Shown here: positions 23,003 to 23,994 of the stretch, in pieces
Position numbering within the stretch: position 1 is the stretch's first letter
Layout: each line of letters begins with the position of its first letter
NCBI GenBank assembly: GCA_052034135.1
Contig: JBPOJC010000086.1
Location: forward strand, 1 to 23,994
Source: JAGPKI01 sp052034135
Lineage (GTDB): Bacteria; Caldisericota; Caldisericia; UBA6126; JAGPKI01
Reading direction: 5' to 3'
DNA length: 23,994 nt
Made by a program: the position numbers and the translations under genes
The notes under the pieces: generated by a model
Databases searched by the model: none
Told to the model about the DNA's origin: nothing
What the model saw: the letters and a program-made list of their open reading frames with translations, nothing else

Positions 23003-23952
23003 ATAATTCTACTCTGTGGGCACTATATAAGATTCATAATTATATACTCAGTGGCTCCTATCCGAATGTTTCATATCTTTCTGAGAAATTGGAACTGTCA
23101 CAAAGAACAATAAAGCGATACATCGCTTCTCTTAAATATGATTTTGATTCCCCTATTAAATATTCAAAATCAGACAATGGCTACTATTACACTCAGGAAT
23201 GGAACTTTCCCTTCCCAAATTTAACCGAAGGCGAATTGATATCTTTATTTATGACGGTAAATTTATTGGAAGAATTTAAGGGGACTTCTCTTGAAAAAGA
23301 TATAATCTCAGTTCAAAAGAAATTGGAGTTACTTTTATCAAAGAAAACGAAAATAAATGGAGAAAGCTTTATCAAAGTTTTACTTAAGCCATTAAAGCCT
23401 AAAAAAGATGTGAAAGAAGTTTTCAGTAAAATTTTTAATGCAATAAAAGAGAGAAAGAAACTTAAAATAAAATATTGGGCAATACATAGAGAAGAATCTA
23501 CAGAGCGTATAGTAGAACCATATTTGATCTTCAATTCAGAAGGTATTTGGTATTTTGTTGGTTACTGCGAACTGAGAAGAGATTTTAGAGATTTTGCACT
23601 GGATAGAATTGAGAAAATAGAAGTATTGGATGAACCTTATAAACCAAGAGATTTTGACTCTAAAGATTATATAGGAAATGCTTTTAAAATTTATAAAGGG
23701 AATACTCGAAATATAACTTTACTGTTTGATTCTTACGAGGCAAACTGGATAAAGGAAAGAATCTGGCACTCATCACAGGAAACTAAGGAATTGCCTGGTG
23801 GTAAGCTCCTTTTCAGGATAAAGGCAAATCCAGAAGAGATAAAAAGATGGATTATTGGGTATGGCTCATCGGTAGAAGTGATAGAGCCAGAGTCTCTAAG
23901 AAAAGAAATAAAAGGTGAAGTGTCAAAACTTTCAAAAATTTATAAAGAATAA
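22999..23952 (+). CDS. WYL-domain transcriptional regulator (HTH-WYL-WCX)
   Basis: A 317-residue DNA-binding regulator. The N-terminal winged helix is at 1-60 (VSYLSEKLELSQRTIKRYI at 24-42 carries the recognition helix). A linker follows, then the WYL domain at about 140-212 (IKYWAIHREESTERIVEPY; IWYFVGYC at 183-190, with Phe in place of Leu in the WYL triplet; FRDFALDRIEKIEVL at 196-210). A C-terminal WCX extension ends the protein (ITLLFDSYEANWIKERI, WIIGYGSSVEVIEPE). WYL domains are thought to sense nucleotides or nucleic acids, and such proteins regulate phage defence and CRISPR loci in several bacteria. It starts with TTG, overlapping the preceding small ORF (TTGA), with GAGAGAG about 10 nt upstream. 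Being adjacent to cas6 and a duplicated motif suggests it controls this locus (inference). Confidence 0.9.
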   Translation: MNNSTLWALYKIHNYILSGSYPNVSYLSEKLELSQRTIKRYIASLKYDFDSPIKYSKSDNGYYYTQEWNFPFPNLTEGELISLFMTVNLLEEFKGTSLEKDIISVQKKLELLLSKKTKINGESFIKVLLKPLKPKKDVKEVFSKIFNAIKERKKLKIKYWAIHREESTERIVEPYLIFNSEGIWYFVGYCELRRDFRDFALDRIEKIEVLDEPYKPRDFDSKDYIGNAFKIYKGNTRNITLLFDSYEANWIKERIWHSSQETKELPGGKLLFRIKANPEEIKRWIIGYGSSVEVIEPESLRKEIKGEVSKLSKIYKE

Positions 23953-23990
23953 TTAAAAGGGTCTTATTTTGGCACTTTAAAGATTATAAT
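23953..23990 (+). promoter_or_regulatory. Conserved motif plus -10 box after the WYL gene (copy 2)
   Basis: TTAAAAGGGTCTT followed by ATTTTGGCACT (23953-23976) matches the pre-cas6 copy except for one base. TATAAT (23985-23990) lies 9 nt after GGCAC. It begins right after the WYL stop codon and probably drives a gene just beyond the window edge, perhaps further cas genes. Confidence 0.55.
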
Positions 23991-23994
23991 GTAA

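Overview
The window is AT-rich bacterial DNA with short spacers, Shine-Dalgarno sites, TTGACA/TATAAT-type promoters and frequent GTG/TTG starts. The mix of genes points to a low-GC anaerobic bacterium, perhaps thermophilic: a split glutamine-dependent NAD synthetase, family 4 uracil-DNA glycosylase, RNase J, a QueT-type transporter, copper-amine-oxidase-N secreted proteins and a lone imidazolonepropionase. A Caldisericota-like or deep Firmicutes/Thermotogota-like host would fit. This is a guess from gene content and cannot be proved from the window.

Left part, minus strand (1-8231). A large secreted repeat protein, cut by the left edge, has its own promoter. Upstream of it lies a compact operon reading leftward: secreted polysaccharide deacetylase, sucC, sucD, a degenerate YchF-like protein and hutI. 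The last four genes are joined by 1-4 nt overlaps (GTGA or TAATG). It combines an envelope enzyme, the substrate-level phosphorylation step of the TCA cycle, a translation-associated nucleotide-binding family and one step of histidine breakdown.

Middle, plus strand (8348-13198). Alanine racemase (alr) has a promoter so close to its ATG that the mRNA may be leaderless. A 1151-residue secreted multidomain protein follows, with a copper amine oxidase-like domain, a hydrophobic pretoxin-like segment, an Ig-like stretch and a PKD domain.

Repeat-rich spacer (13199-14983). No believable gene is present. The core (about 13690-14398) is a mosaic of at least ten copies of short dispersed inverted-repeat elements. 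The rest is AT-rich filler, ending in the rpsO leader, which can fold into a hairpin/pseudoknot-like structure near the ribosome-binding site.

Right part, plus strand (14984-21739). An RNA-metabolism and cofactor operon: rpsO, pnp, family 4 UDG, RNase J, a QueT-like transporter, a nitrilase-fold amidase and nadE, almost all overlapping or spaced by a few bases.

Right end (21740-23994). A CRISPR-linked cluster: cas6, a 36-codon small ORF and a WYL-domain regulator, joined by 4-nt GTGA and TTGA overlaps. The cas6 frame continues about 110 codons past its normal glycine-rich end into a Ser/His/Arg-rich tail encoded by 18-21 bp tandem repeats, ending in the same 26-bp palindrome found in the repeat spacer 9 kb away. 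A nearly identical 24-bp motif plus TATAAT box stands before cas6 and again just after the WYL gene, suggesting a shared CRISPR-associated operator. No CRISPR array, tRNA or rRNA is visible.
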